DNA from: Nocardioides daejeonensis
GTDB lineage: Bacteria > Actinomycetota > Actinomycetes > Propionibacteriales > Nocardioidaceae
Length of the DNA: 64,000 bases
Assembly (NCBI RefSeq): GCF_003194585.1
Contig: NZ_QHKZ01000003.1
Location: 584,958 to 648,957 of the forward strand
Direction: 5' to 3'
Part shown: positions 49,696 to 58,517 of the stretch, one piece after another
Layout: each line of letters opens with the position of its first letter
Position numbering within the stretch: the first letter of the stretch is position 1
Position numbers and translations under genes: made by a program
Notes under the pieces: generated by a model
Told to the model about the DNA's origin: nothing
Database searches by the model: none
What the model saw: only the letters and a program-made list of their open reading frames with translations

Positions 49696-50597
49696 GACCG
49701 CCCCATCAACATGCGTTCGAGGTTCATGAACCGGCTCGCGATGGCGAGCAGGACGAAGGTGGTGGAGAGCAGGAGGACCGCGAGGGCAGCGGCGAAGCCG
49801 AACTGCAGCACGGTGCTCACCTGCTGCACGATGAGCTCGCCGATCATGGTGTTCTTCGGCCCGCCCAGCATCGCCGGGGTGATGTAGTAGCCGAGCGCCT
49901 GGATGAAGGTCAGCAGAAGACCGGCGGCCACGCCCGGCATGCTCAGCGGGACGAACACCCGCCAGAAGGCACCGGACGGCCGGTCGCCCAGACCCTGGGC
50001 GGCCTTGGTCAGCCGGGTGTCGATGTTGCGCATCGTGGCGTAGATCGGGAGAACGGCGAAGGGCAGGGCCACCTGGACCATGCCGAAGATGACGCCCTTC
50101 ATCGTGCGCATGATCGGGAACGGCTCACTGATCAGACCGACGTCCTGGGCAATCGTGTTGAGCACTCCCGTGTCGCGCAGCAGCAGCACCAGCGCGAAGC
50201 TCCGCACCAGGACACTGGTCCAGAACGGCACCAGCACCAGGAGCAGCAGCACGGTGCGCCAGACGGGCGTCGCGATCGTCATGAGGTAGGCGTACGGGTA
50301 CGCGAGCAGCAGCGTCACCGCGGTCACGCTCAGGGCGATGACGAAGGTGTTGGTGAGGATCTTGAGGTAGAGCGACTCCGCGAAGATCTCGCGGTAGTTG
50401 TCCAGGCCCAGCGTCGGGTCGGTGAAGCTCTTGGCGATGAGCATGCCCAGCGGGACCACGAAGATCACGGCCAGGAACACCACCAGCGGCAGGATCAGCA
50501 GACCCCAGCCGTCCACGGTGAAGTAGGCCCGGAGCCGGGAGGGGCGGGCGCTGCGGCGCCCGGCCCCTCCCCGCCCGGTGGTCTGCGCGAGACTCAC
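49692..50597 (-). CDS. ABC transporter permease, PotB-like
   Basis: A 301-residue permease with six helices and the EAA loop AAQGLGDRPSGAFWRVFVPLSMPG. A basic, Gly-rich N-terminus precedes the first helix. GTG start overlapping the binding-protein stop (GTGA). Confidence 0.92.
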   Translation of the reverse strand: MSLAQTTGRGGAGRRSARPSRLRAYFTVDGWGLLILPLVVFLAVIFVVPLGMLIAKSFTDPTLGLDNYREIFAESLYLKILTNTFVIALSVTAVTLLLAYPYAYLMTIATPVWRTVLLLLVLVPFWTSVLVRSFALVLLLRDTGVLNTIAQDVGLISEPFPIMRTMKGVIFGMVQVALPFAVLPIYATMRNIDTRLTKAAQGLGDRPSGAFWRVFVPLSMPGVAAGLLLTFIQALGYYITPAMLGGPKNTMIGELIVQQVSTVLQFGFAAALAVLLLSTTFVLLAIASRFMNLERMLMGRS

Positions 50598-51643
50598 TTG
50601 GCGATCCAGGTGTTGAAGCGCTTGGTGACCTCGTCGTAGTTCTCCGCCCAGTAGTCGTAGTTCATCAGGGCGGCGGACTGCTCGTTGACCTCGGCACCAC
50701 CGGCGACGTCGGGCTGGACGTCGGCGGGCACCAGCTCCACCGCCTGCGGCGAGGCCGGGCCGTAGCCGGACGCGGTCACGTCGTCGGCCTGGGCCTGCGG
50801 GTTCTCGAGGAACCAGACCATCCAGTCCTGCGCCAGCTCGGCGTTCTTGTATCCCTTGGGGATGACGATCTGGTCGTAGGAGATCAGGTTCTGGCCGTAC
50901 TCGTTGGCCACCGGCTCGCCGGCCTTCGCGGCCTGCGTGACGCGACCGTTCCAGGCCTGGACCAGGGGCGCCTCACCGCTGGCCACCAGCTGGATCTGCT
51001 GGTCACCGGTGTCGTACCAGACGATGTCGTCCTTGATGGAGTCGAGCTTGCGGAAGGCGCGGTCGAGGTCGAGCGGGTAGAGCTCGTCGGGCGCGACGCC
51101 GTCGGCCAGGAGCGCTGCCTCGAAGATGCCGCCGGTGACGTACTTCCAGAAGCCGCGCTTGCCGGGGAACGCCTTCGTGTCGAAGAACTCCGCCCAGTTG
51201 GTCGGGTGCTTGTCGCCGAACTTGTCGGTGTTGTAGGCGATGCTGAAGGTGTACTGGAGGATCGGGATGGCGCAGTCGTTCATCTGCGCGGGGTCGATCT
51301 CCGCCTTCTGCGCCGCCTCGACGACGCGCTCCGGCAGCTTCTCGAGCTTGCCCGCGTCGCAGGCGCTCTTGGCGTAGTTGGGTTCGACCTCGGCCAGACC
51401 CCAGCTGACCTTGCCCGACTTCACCTGGGCGTCCAGCTTGGCGTAGTCGGTCGGCGAGTCCTGGCGGATGCTGACGTCCGCCTCCTTCGCCCACGGCGTG
51501 AAGTAGGACTTGACGTGCGCCTCCTGCGCCTGCCCACCCCACATGGTGACGGTCACTGAGTCCGAGTCCTCGCCACCGCCACACGCTGCAACGGAGAGCA
51601 CGAGTGCCGCCGTCGACACCAGAGAGATCGCCTTCGTCCGCAT
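50594..51643 (-). CDS. ABC transporter substrate-binding lipoprotein, PotD-like
   Basis: A 349-residue lipoprotein. The signal peptide MRTKAISLVSTAALVLSVAAC ends in a lipobox with Cys at about 21, followed by GGGEDSDS. WGGQAQEAHVKSYFTPWAKE is typical of PotD/type-2 periplasmic-binding proteins. AGGAG is five bases before the ATG at 51643; an ATG at 51646 is just upstream. The ligand may be a polyamine, guanidino compound or other small amine. It is the first gene of the operon, directly behind the ACTGA-N4-TTAGT operator. Confidence 0.9.
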   Translation of the reverse strand: MRTKAISLVSTAALVLSVAACGGGEDSDSVTVTMWGGQAQEAHVKSYFTPWAKEADVSIRQDSPTDYAKLDAQVKSGKVSWGLAEVEPNYAKSACDAGKLEKLPERVVEAAQKAEIDPAQMNDCAIPILQYTFSIAYNTDKFGDKHPTNWAEFFDTKAFPGKRGFWKYVTGGIFEAALLADGVAPDELYPLDLDRAFRKLDSIKDDIVWYDTGDQQIQLVASGEAPLVQAWNGRVTQAAKAGEPVANEYGQNLISYDQIVIPKGYKNAELAQDWMVWFLENPQAQADDVTASGYGPASPQAVELVPADVQPDVAGGAEVNEQSAALMNYDYWAENYDEVTKRFNTWIAK

Positions 51644-51659
51644 CATGGCTCCTTTTTTG

Positions 51660-51673
51660 ACTGATGGATTAGT
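51660..51673. promoter_or_regulatory. Operator ACTGA-TGGA-TTAGT upstream of the ABC operon
   Basis: Near-perfect inverted repeat, 14 bases upstream of the binding-protein start. The surrounding block TTTTTGACTGAyGGATyAGT is shared with the site at 42140 ahead of the acyl-CoA dehydrogenase operon. Confidence 0.7.
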
Positions 51674-51771
51674 TATATATGAAAGCGTGACCCGGGTCAC
51701 CCGTCAAGACCTCCCGCCAGAAAAGTTCCCGAGGGCCGTCCGACAGCCTCGAACCGGGCGCCTTCAGGCGG

Positions 51772-51866
51772 ACGTCCTGCCCATCGGCGGCGCGGGCGAC
51801 CACCTCGCAGGACGCACCGCGCAACGTCCTGCTTCCTGGTCACCGAGGCAGCCGCAAGGCAGGACG
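51772..51866. repeat. Two GTCCTGC/GCAGGACG elements
   Basis: Inverted repeats at 51772-51814 and 51824-51866 have arms ACGTCCTGC and GCAGGACG. They belong to the same family as those at 37321 and 43019. They lie between the ABC operon promoter and the end of the metallo-hydrolase gene. Confidence 0.8.
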
Positions 51867-51930
51867 CAACGACGCGGCGTACGACGCCACGGCGGCATCG
51901 GCATCGGCCCTCAGCGGCGCCGCAAGCGGG

Positions 51931-52569
51931 TCAGAGGTCGAGGTCGCTGCCGTCCGGGATCCGCTGCCAGCTCTGACCGGACGGCAGGAGGGCGTCCATC
52001 TGCGTCTGGAGGATGCCGTGAGCGGCCTCGGTGTAGATGCGGTCGTGGATCGCGAGGTTGCGGGGTGCCGCGACGGCTCGGGCGAAGTCGACCGCCTCGC
52101 TGGCCTTGAGCCACGGCGCACTGGCCGGTCCGCAGAGGACGTCGACACGCACCTCCGGCAGGGTCAGCGAGTCGCCGGGGTGGTAGACGGTGGCGTCGCC
52201 CAGTCCGACGAGATAGCCGCTGTTGGAGAAGCGCGGCAGGTCGGGGTGGATCACCGCGTGCAGCTCACCGACGACGGTGACCGGCAGACCGAGATCGAGC
52301 AGCTCCCCCGGCGCCACCACACGGACCCGGGAGGCGAGCTCCGGCGCCTCGGCGGCGATCTTCCGAGCCACCGCATCGATCGTGACGATCGGCGCATCGC
52401 TCGCGCGCAGCAGGTCCGCGGTGTAGTGGTCCGGATGCTCGTGGGTGATCAGCAGTGCGTCGGCCCCGGCGACGGCGTCGACCTCGGTGAACATGCCGGG
52501 GTCGATCACCAGGCGCACCCCGGCGTGCTCCAACCGCACGCATGCGTGGCCGAACTTCGTGATCCGCAC
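51931..52569 (-). CDS. MBL-fold metal-dependent hydrolase (UlaG-like)
   Basis: A 212-residue metallo-beta-lactamase-fold protein. THEHPDHYTADLL carries the HxHxDH metal motif, YHPGDS supplies the bridging Asp, and a C-terminal His is in AIHDRIYTEAAHG. GTG start. It is monocistronic in appearance; the substrate is unknown. Confidence 0.88.
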   Translation of the reverse strand: MRITKFGHACVRLEHAGVRLVIDPGMFTEVDAVAGADALLITHEHPDHYTADLLRASDAPIVTIDAVARKIAAEAPELASRVRVVAPGELLDLGLPVTVVGELHAVIHPDLPRFSNSGYLVGLGDATVYHPGDSLTLPEVRVDVLCGPASAPWLKASEAVDFARAVAAPRNLAIHDRIYTEAAHGILQTQMDALLPSGQSWQRIPDGSDLDL

Positions 52570-52704
52570 CCGGCCAGCCTACGCACGCGAGCCCCGTGGC
52601 CGCACCACAGGAGGCTCCACCCGTCAGGGCCTGCCGGCATTCGCCCTGGTGGCGGAACCTCCAAGACCACGCAGATGCGAACCGGGGCCGGGCCGGCGGG
52701 TCGG

Positions 52705-53739
52705 TCAGTGGTCGTGGCTGTCGTAGCGGACCCGGCCGCTGAAGTCCGACTGGACGTAGCCGGTCTGACCACCGCCGTTCACGTACACCCACAGCGTCGG
52801 CGCCGAGTCCGAGTCGCGGCGTACCACGACATAGCGGCTCTCCACGTCGTCCACGCCTCGGCCGGCCTTGCGCAGCAGACCGGGCAGGAGCCGTGGGGAG
52901 AGGTCTGCCAGGTCGAAGGCCGGGTCAGTGGATGTCCCCCGGCTCTGGGCCTCCAGCGCGCCGTCGTAGTAATAGAGCGTGGACCTGGAGCCGGAGGGCA
53001 CCATCAGCACCGCGTAGCCGTCGTAGACCGTCGCCATCGTCACCTCCGTACTGCCCACCTCTGCGGCGAGTGTGGCGACCATCCGGTCCCAGCCCCGGCG
53101 GGTGAGCAGCTCCGGCGACTCCTTCGCCACAACGCTGCGACTGCTCGACTCCGAACCGCTGTCGAAGGAGGAGACGATCCCGATCAGCCCGATGAGCGGA
53201 CCGACCAGCGAGATACCCACGAACGCGGCGATCACCGCGAAGAGGCAGCCCTTCCGGTTCGCGGGCCTGACGGGGAACTGCGGTGCCGCAGGTCGCGTCC
53301 GGAAACCGGCGAAGCCGGGTGGGCCCGGCGCCGGAGCGGCTCCCGGGCGCGGGCTTCCCACCGCGGCCCACGGCGCGGGAGCGTTCGAGGCCGGCAGAGC
53401 CGGCCCGGCGGGATGCGCCCACGGCGGCGGGTTCGGCGACGTCGTGCCGACGCCAGGAGGCGGCTCGGAGCGGGGAATCGGCGCGGCTTCTGCGGGCGAG
53501 GAGGCGCCGAGCGCGGGCTCCACCGTCGGCGCCGGGACGACCTCCGGCTCCTGAAACGCACCGGCCGGCAACCGCAGGTCGCGCAGGTGCACCTCGATAT
53601 CGTCCAGCGAGCTCGCATGCGCCAGGTCCTGGATCCTGCGGTCACGGTCGAGCGCGGTGATCCGGCCGGCCGCGGCTGCCTCCCGCACCATGGCCATGGC
53701 GGCGTCGCGCTCCGCCTGGTGCTTTCGCCCGAAGATCAC
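52705..53739 (-). CDS. DUF1707 membrane protein
   Basis: A 344-residue protein with an N-terminal DUF1707 domain (about residues 8-57, ending DDIEVHLRDLRLP). It has a long Pro/Ala-rich linker to about 160, one transmembrane segment (GCLFAVIAAFVGISLVGPLI) and an extracytoplasmic C-terminal domain of about 150 residues without a recognised family. DUF1707 occurs in many actinobacterial membrane proteins of unknown role. Confidence 0.8.
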   Translation of the reverse strand: MIFGRKHQAERDAAMAMVREAAAAGRITALDRDRRIQDLAHASSLDDIEVHLRDLRLPAGAFQEPEVVPAPTVEPALGASSPAEAAPIPRSEPPPGVGTTSPNPPPWAHPAGPALPASNAPAPWAAVGSPRPGAAPAPGPPGFAGFRTRPAAPQFPVRPANRKGCLFAVIAAFVGISLVGPLIGLIGIVSSFDSGSESSSRSVVAKESPELLTRRGWDRMVATLAAEVGSTEVTMATVYDGYAVLMVPSGSRSTLYYYDGALEAQSRGTSTDPAFDLADLSPRLLPGLLRKAGRGVDDVESRYVVVRRDSDSAPTLWVYVNGGGQTGYVQSDFSGRVRYDSHDH

Positions 53740-53851
53740 CCCTCGATGCTAGGTCACGCCCTAGAGGGAAGCGCTGGTTCAGGTCGCGGCACGCCACAGG
53801 CGAGATCGACCAGCACGTCTCGAGCGCCCGCGAGCAGGACGCACCTCCGTC

Positions 53852-55765
53852 ATGAACCACCGAGCCGACCGTCTCATCATCAGGAGACGCGTCAGCAGTC
53901 TCCTGATCGGAGAGAGCGACGTGACCACAGCAGCCGGATCAGCGGAGGGGTCGCCACGCCCTTCCGCGCCTGGCGGCTCCCGCTATCGGCGCCCCCGGCG
54001 TACCCCGCCCCGGTCGGCGACCGCGGTCGAGGTGCTCCAGCCGTTCGATGCCGTGCGCGCGGGCGTCGCGGTGAGCGCACTGGCCTTGGTCGACGAGCAC
54101 CTGCGCGGGGAACTGGAGGCGATCCTGCGCGACGTGGTCGAGCTGACCGGCTTCCAGGTGGCGGCCGTCGCGCGGCTGCGCGACGACGACCATCTCCAGA
54201 TGATCGCCGAGGTCGGGGCCGGGATCAGCCCCGAGCAGATGGAGGAGTCAGCCATCCCCCTCGACCTCTGGCTGGCCTGTGTCGGCCAGTCGGGCGACTG
54301 GGGCCTATGGAAGTTCTCCTCCGCCGAGGACGTCTCGGAGGAGGTGCTGGCCCACACCTGGATCGCAGACCTGCCCGACGCCACCGGCGAGGACGACTGG
54401 GATCCGCGCAACGAGCTCGTCTGCCCGATCTACGACACCGAGGAGCGCCTGGTCGCCAGCTTGCTGGTCGACGTGCCGGGCGACGGCAAGCTGCCCGGCG
54501 CGGCGCGACGGCAGCACCTCAACCAGGTCGGGGCCCTGGCCTCGCGCGCCATCCTTGCCGCCATCGAGCGCGAGGAGACCCGGCAGCGGCTCCGGCTGCT
54601 GCATGCCGTGCGGGCCGCAGCCGCCCCGAGCGACGAGAGCTCCTTCGGTCAGGTCATGTACGCCGCCACCGCGGCCCTGGAGGCCGGCGTCGTCGCCGAC
54701 CGGGTGGGGGTGGTGTGGTTCGCGTCCGACCTCACCGTCGAGCAGCGCACCGTGACTCCCACCATGGTGGGGCGCCCTCGCTGGACGGACGCGGTCGTCG
54801 ACCGCGACCAGGTCGTCGCCTGGTGGAGCCACGACGAGGTCGGGCGCACACCGCCGCGACGGCGTGACGACGGCAGCCGGCAGGCCGGCCTCCTGGTCGT
54901 ACCGATCGGGACCGACCGTGCCTGTCTCGGTGCCCTCGCCCTGGAGCGCAGCGCCATCCGGGCGCCGTGGACGCGCGCCGAGGTCCGCGGGGCGCGCGAG
55001 TTCGCCGCCGAGCTCGCCCACGCCGCCCAACAGCACCTCGGCCGCCGCGAGGAGCAGCAGCTGGTCGACGAGCTACGCGAGACCGTCGAGGAGCACTCCC
55101 GCCTCGCCGCGGGGGTCCGCCACGACCTGGGCGCACCGCTCGGCGCCATCCGCAACTACCTCGATCTGTTGACCACCGCGCAGGACAACCCGCAACTGCA
55201 TCAACGCATCCTCGACGCCCTCCGAGTCGGCACCGCGGAGGTGCAGGAGGTGGCGCAGGCTCTCCATGCCTTCCACCGCGCCGAGGAGGCCGGCGACGTC
55301 CTCGACGACGTACCCGTCGACGTGGTCGCCCTGCTGCGGGAGACAACCGAGCTCTACACCGTGCGCGCCGAGAACGCCGACCTCACCCTGACCCTCGAGG
55401 CGACCGCCTCCGAGGCACTGGTGAGCGGTTCGGCGACCGAGCTGCGCCGGGTCCTGAGCAACCTGACCTCGAACGCGATCAAGTACACGCCGAGCGGCGG
55501 CAAGGTGGTGATCCGCGTCGATCGGTCCGAGCACCAGGTGACGCTGAGCTGGACCGACACCGGGATCGGGATGAGCGCACCCGAGCTGGAGCGGATCTGG
55601 GACGACTTCTGGCGCAGTGACGATCCCTGGGTGCGCTCGCGCCCCGGGACGGGGTTGGGGATGGTCATCGTCGCGCGGCTCGTCGCCGACCTCGGCGGCC
55701 AGGTCGAGATCGCCTCGGAGCCGCAGGTGGGCACCACCGTGTGGGTGCGGCTCCCGATGCTCTGA
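53852..55765 (+). CDS. GAF-domain sensor histidine kinase (orphan)
   Basis: A 637-residue cytoplasmic kinase with no membrane segment. Two GAF-like regions (about 85-240 and 265-395) precede the dimerisation helix with phospho-acceptor His424 (GVRHDLGAPLGAIRNY). The HATPase domain follows: N box around 534-545 (LSNLTSNAIKY), G1 DTGIG, and GTGLG. No response regulator is adjacent. The ATG at 53852 lacks a clear Shine-Dalgarno; a GTG at 53921 preceded by GGAGAG may be the true start (614 residues). It is convergent with menD, nine bases apart. Confidence 0.9.
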   Translation: MNHRADRLIIRRRVSSLLIGESDVTTAAGSAEGSPRPSAPGGSRYRRPRRTPPRSATAVEVLQPFDAVRAGVAVSALALVDEHLRGELEAILRDVVELTGFQVAAVARLRDDDHLQMIAEVGAGISPEQMEESAIPLDLWLACVGQSGDWGLWKFSSAEDVSEEVLAHTWIADLPDATGEDDWDPRNELVCPIYDTEERLVASLLVDVPGDGKLPGAARRQHLNQVGALASRAILAAIEREETRQRLRLLHAVRAAAAPSDESSFGQVMYAATAALEAGVVADRVGVVWFASDLTVEQRTVTPTMVGRPRWTDAVVDRDQVVAWWSHDEVGRTPPRRRDDGSRQAGLLVVPIGTDRACLGALALERSAIRAPWTRAEVRGAREFAAELAHAAQQHLGRREEQQLVDELRETVEEHSRLAAGVRHDLGAPLGAIRNYLDLLTTAQDNPQLHQRILDALRVGTAEVQEVAQALHAFHRAEEAGDVLDDVPVDVVALLRETTELYTVRAENADLTLTLEATASEALVSGSATELRRVLSNLTSNAIKYTPSGGKVVIRVDRSEHQVTLSWTDTGIGMSAPELERIWDDFWRSDDPWVRSRPGTGLGMVIVARLVADLGGQVEIASEPQVGTTVWVRLPML

Positions 55766-55773
55766 CGGCTGGC

Positions 55774-57399
55774 TCACTCCAGGGTGAGCGACTGCGCGAG
55801 CTCCCGGATCCGGGCATCGAGCTCGCGGCGGTTGTCGCGGCGTACGCGGACCTCGACCACCTCGATCCCGCCGTTGGGTGACGCCAGGGCCTGCTCCAGC
55901 TCGGCTCGCGACTCGACCCGCCAGTGCGGCGTACGGGTCGCGGCACACAGCGCGGCGAGGTCGACGCCGTGCGGCGTGCCGAAGACCCGGTCGAAGCTCT
56001 CGGCGTACGCCGGGTCGCCCTGCTCGAGCACGGTGAAGATCGAGCCGCCGTCGTCGTTCACCACGATGAGGGTCAGGTCCGGTCGCGGCTCGTCCGGGCC
56101 GAGCACCAGGCCTCCCGCGTCGTGCAGGAACGTCACATCGCCGAGCAGCGCGAAGCTGCGGGTGGACTGCGGGCGGCCGAGAGCGGCACCGATCGCCGCC
56201 GAGACGGTGCCGTCGATGCCAGCCAGGCCACGGTTGGACAGATACATCCGGTGCTCCCCGACGGGATGGGGGCGGGCGAGCAGGTCAAGATCGCGGATCG
56301 GGCTGGACGCGCCGATGAAGAGCAGACCCCCCGGCGGTACGGCATCGCTCACCGTCGCCGCCACCTGATAGGCCGTGAGCTCACCCTCCTGGGCCAGCAG
56401 GCGCCCGATCCTGCGGGAGAGGTCCCGGTCGGCCTGCTGCCATCGAGCCAACCAGTGCGGGTCTGCGGTTCCCTGCGGTGCCAGTGCCTCCGCGTGCCGC
56501 CGTACCGGGAACGGCCGCTCCCTCCAGACTCCCGGCGCCGGGAGCGCCACCACCTCTACGTCGGGGCGCTCCAGCAGCCGGGTCACCGGGCGCGACAGCG
56601 TCGGGTGACCACCGACCACGACCCGCTGGATCTCTGCCCCGAGGGCGGTCCCCAGCAGCAGGCGATAGGCGCGGATCGCGTGCTCACCGGTGCGCGCCCC
56701 GCTGCTCGGCTCGGCCAGCAGCGGCCAACCGGCCTGCTCGGCCAGGCGGCGTACGGCGGGACCGGCGTCGTCCCCGGCGACCACGACGGTGCGCGGGCCG
56801 AGGTCGATCGGCTCGGGCTCCACCGTCGGCCAGATCATCCGGCGGCGCGGCAGGGCGGGCTCGGCCCGCGACTCCCAGCGACCGTCGGGCACCAGCGGAA
56901 GCTCCAGCTGGACGTTGATGTGGATCGGGCGGTCGGGTGCACCGAGCGCCTTGCGCAAGTCGGTGCGATCATCTCCGGCGGCCACGTCGAAGCAGCGGGC
57001 AGCGGCACCGAAGATGCCGACCTGGTCGGTCGTCTGCGCAGCGCCGGTGCCTCGGAGGCGGGCCGGACGGTCGGCGGTCAGCAGGGTCAGCGGCACCCCG
57101 GCATGCGCCGCTTCGAGCACCGCCGGATGCAGGTTGGCCACCGCGGTTCCGGAGGTGCAGACCACCGCGGTCGGTCGCCCGGCCTTTCCCAGCCCGAGGG
57201 CGAGGAACCCGGCCGAGCGCTCGTCGATGCGAGTGTGCAGACGCAGCGCTCCCGCCCGGTCCGCCTCCCAGACGGCGAAGCCGAGCGGCGCATTGCGTGA
57301 CCCCGGCGAGAGCACCACGTCGGTAGTGCCGGCGGCCACGATCTCCTCGACGAGCTCCCGCGCAAGGCGGGTGGACGGGTTCACGGGCGGCGGGATCAT
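55774..57399 (-). CDS. menD: SEPHCHC synthase MenD
   Basis: A 541-residue ThDP enzyme that adds 2-oxoglutarate-derived succinic semialdehyde to isochorismate. VVLSPGSRNAPLGFAV, DERSAGFLALGLGKA (catalytic Glu) and LLGDVTFLHDAGGL with NDDGGSIF (Mg-ThDP) are diagnostic. The ATG at 57399 overlaps menC by four bases. It is the third gene of menE-menC-menD on the minus strand. Confidence 0.95.
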   Translation of the reverse strand: MIPPPVNPSTRLARELVEEIVAAGTTDVVLSPGSRNAPLGFAVWEADRAGALRLHTRIDERSAGFLALGLGKAGRPTAVVCTSGTAVANLHPAVLEAAHAGVPLTLLTADRPARLRGTGAAQTTDQVGIFGAAARCFDVAAGDDRTDLRKALGAPDRPIHINVQLELPLVPDGRWESRAEPALPRRRMIWPTVEPEPIDLGPRTVVVAGDDAGPAVRRLAEQAGWPLLAEPSSGARTGEHAIRAYRLLLGTALGAEIQRVVVGGHPTLSRPVTRLLERPDVEVVALPAPGVWRERPFPVRRHAEALAPQGTADPHWLARWQQADRDLSRRIGRLLAQEGELTAYQVAATVSDAVPPGGLLFIGASSPIRDLDLLARPHPVGEHRMYLSNRGLAGIDGTVSAAIGAALGRPQSTRSFALLGDVTFLHDAGGLVLGPDEPRPDLTLIVVNDDGGSIFTVLEQGDPAYAESFDRVFGTPHGVDLAALCAATRTPHWRVESRAELEQALASPNGGIEVVEVRVRRDNRRELDARIRELAQSLTLE

Positions 57400-58382
57400 C
57401 GGGGTGGATCCTCCCTCACCCCGGCGGCAGCGCGGTAGTCGAGCACCTCCTGGTGCCGGCGCCGCCACCAGCGTTGACGCTCCTCCGGGGCGCGTGCACC
57501 GGCGAGCAGCGCTGGTTCGGGACGCAGCGCGCCGGTCGGCGGCACCCGCAGGACGCCTTGATCGGGCAGCAGCCGCTCGGCGAGGAGGTCGGCTTGCATG
57601 AGCTGTGCGGTGGCCAGCCCGCAGGCGTGCGGAAGGTCCGGCAGCGCAGCGGCCAACGCGACTCCGGCCGCGAGACCGAGACTCGACTCGAGCGCGCTGG
57701 AGACCACGACCGGCAGGCCGATCTCCTCCGCGATCCGCAGGCAGGCGCGGACGCCCCCCAGCGGCTGGACCTTCAGCACCGCGATGTCGGCGGCCTCCAG
57801 ATCACGGACGCGGTAGGGGTCCGCTGCTCGTCGGATCGACTCGTCGGCCGCGATCGGCACCGCCACCCGGCGGCGAACGACGGCCAAGGACTCGACATCG
57901 GGGACCGGCTGCTCGACGTACTCCAGACCCCGCGCGGCGCGGTCGAGGGCAGCGATCGCAGCCACCGCGGTGTCGACGTCCCAGCCGCCGTTGGCGTCGA
58001 CCCGGATCAGCCCGCCCGGGCCGAGGGCATCGCGGACGGCCTCCACCCGAGCTATGTCGTCGGCGAGCCGCTGTCCCCGCTCGGCGACCTTGACCTTCGC
58101 GGTGCGGCAGCCCCCGGACGTGGTGATGGCATGGGCCCGCTCGGGATCGGTCGCCGGCACCGTGACGTTGACCGGCACCTCCTCCCGCACCGGCGTCGGC
58201 CAGTCACCGGCTGCCGCCTCCTCGGCGCACCGCAGCCAGGGCTCGACCTCCGCGACGTCGTACTCGACGAACGGGCTCCACTCCCCCCAACCGCCAGGGC
58301 CGCCGATCAGTGCCCCCTCACGCACGTCCAGCCCACGAAAGCGGGTGTGCAGCGGCAGTCGCCAGGCGATCAGCTCACTCAC
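57396..58382 (-). CDS. menC: o-Succinylbenzoate synthase MenC
   Basis: A 328-residue enolase-superfamily enzyme. The catalytic Lys pair is in TAKVKVAE and VLKVQPLGG, and the metal ligands in RVDANGGWD, YVEQPVPD and IAADESIRR. It dehydrates SHCHC to o-succinylbenzoate. GTG start behind AGGGGAG. The 22-bp repeat tract separates it from menE. Confidence 0.95.
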   Translation of the reverse strand: MSELIAWRLPLHTRFRGLDVREGALIGGPGGWGEWSPFVEYDVAEVEPWLRCAEEAAAGDWPTPVREEVPVNVTVPATDPERAHAITTSGGCRTAKVKVAERGQRLADDIARVEAVRDALGPGGLIRVDANGGWDVDTAVAAIAALDRAARGLEYVEQPVPDVESLAVVRRRVAVPIAADESIRRAADPYRVRDLEAADIAVLKVQPLGGVRACLRIAEEIGLPVVVSSALESSLGLAAGVALAAALPDLPHACGLATAQLMQADLLAERLLPDQGVLRVPPTGALRPEPALLAGARAPEERQRWWRRRHQEVLDYRAAAGVREDPPR

Positions 58383-58414
58383 AGCTCCCCTTTCGCACTG
58401 CTTCGATGAATGAA

Positions 58415-58517
58415 GGTGGCGTCTCAACCTACTGAAGCTGGCATCTCGACCTGCCGAAGGTGGCGTCTCGACCTGTCGAAGGTGGCGTCTCGACCTACTG
58501 AAGCTGGCGTCTCGACG
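58415..58517. repeat. 22-bp tandem repeat between menC and menE
   Basis: Four full units and one partial unit start at 58415, 58437, 58459, 58481 and 58503. Each is G(G/C)TGGC followed by (G/A)TCTCGACCT and a five- or six-base end (GTCGAA, GCCGAA or ACTGAA). The tract runs into menE and provides its last codons and stop. Confidence 0.9.

Noticed and set aside
58415..58517. CRISPR array
   Set aside because: The 22-bp units are contiguous without spacers, and part of the tract is coding.
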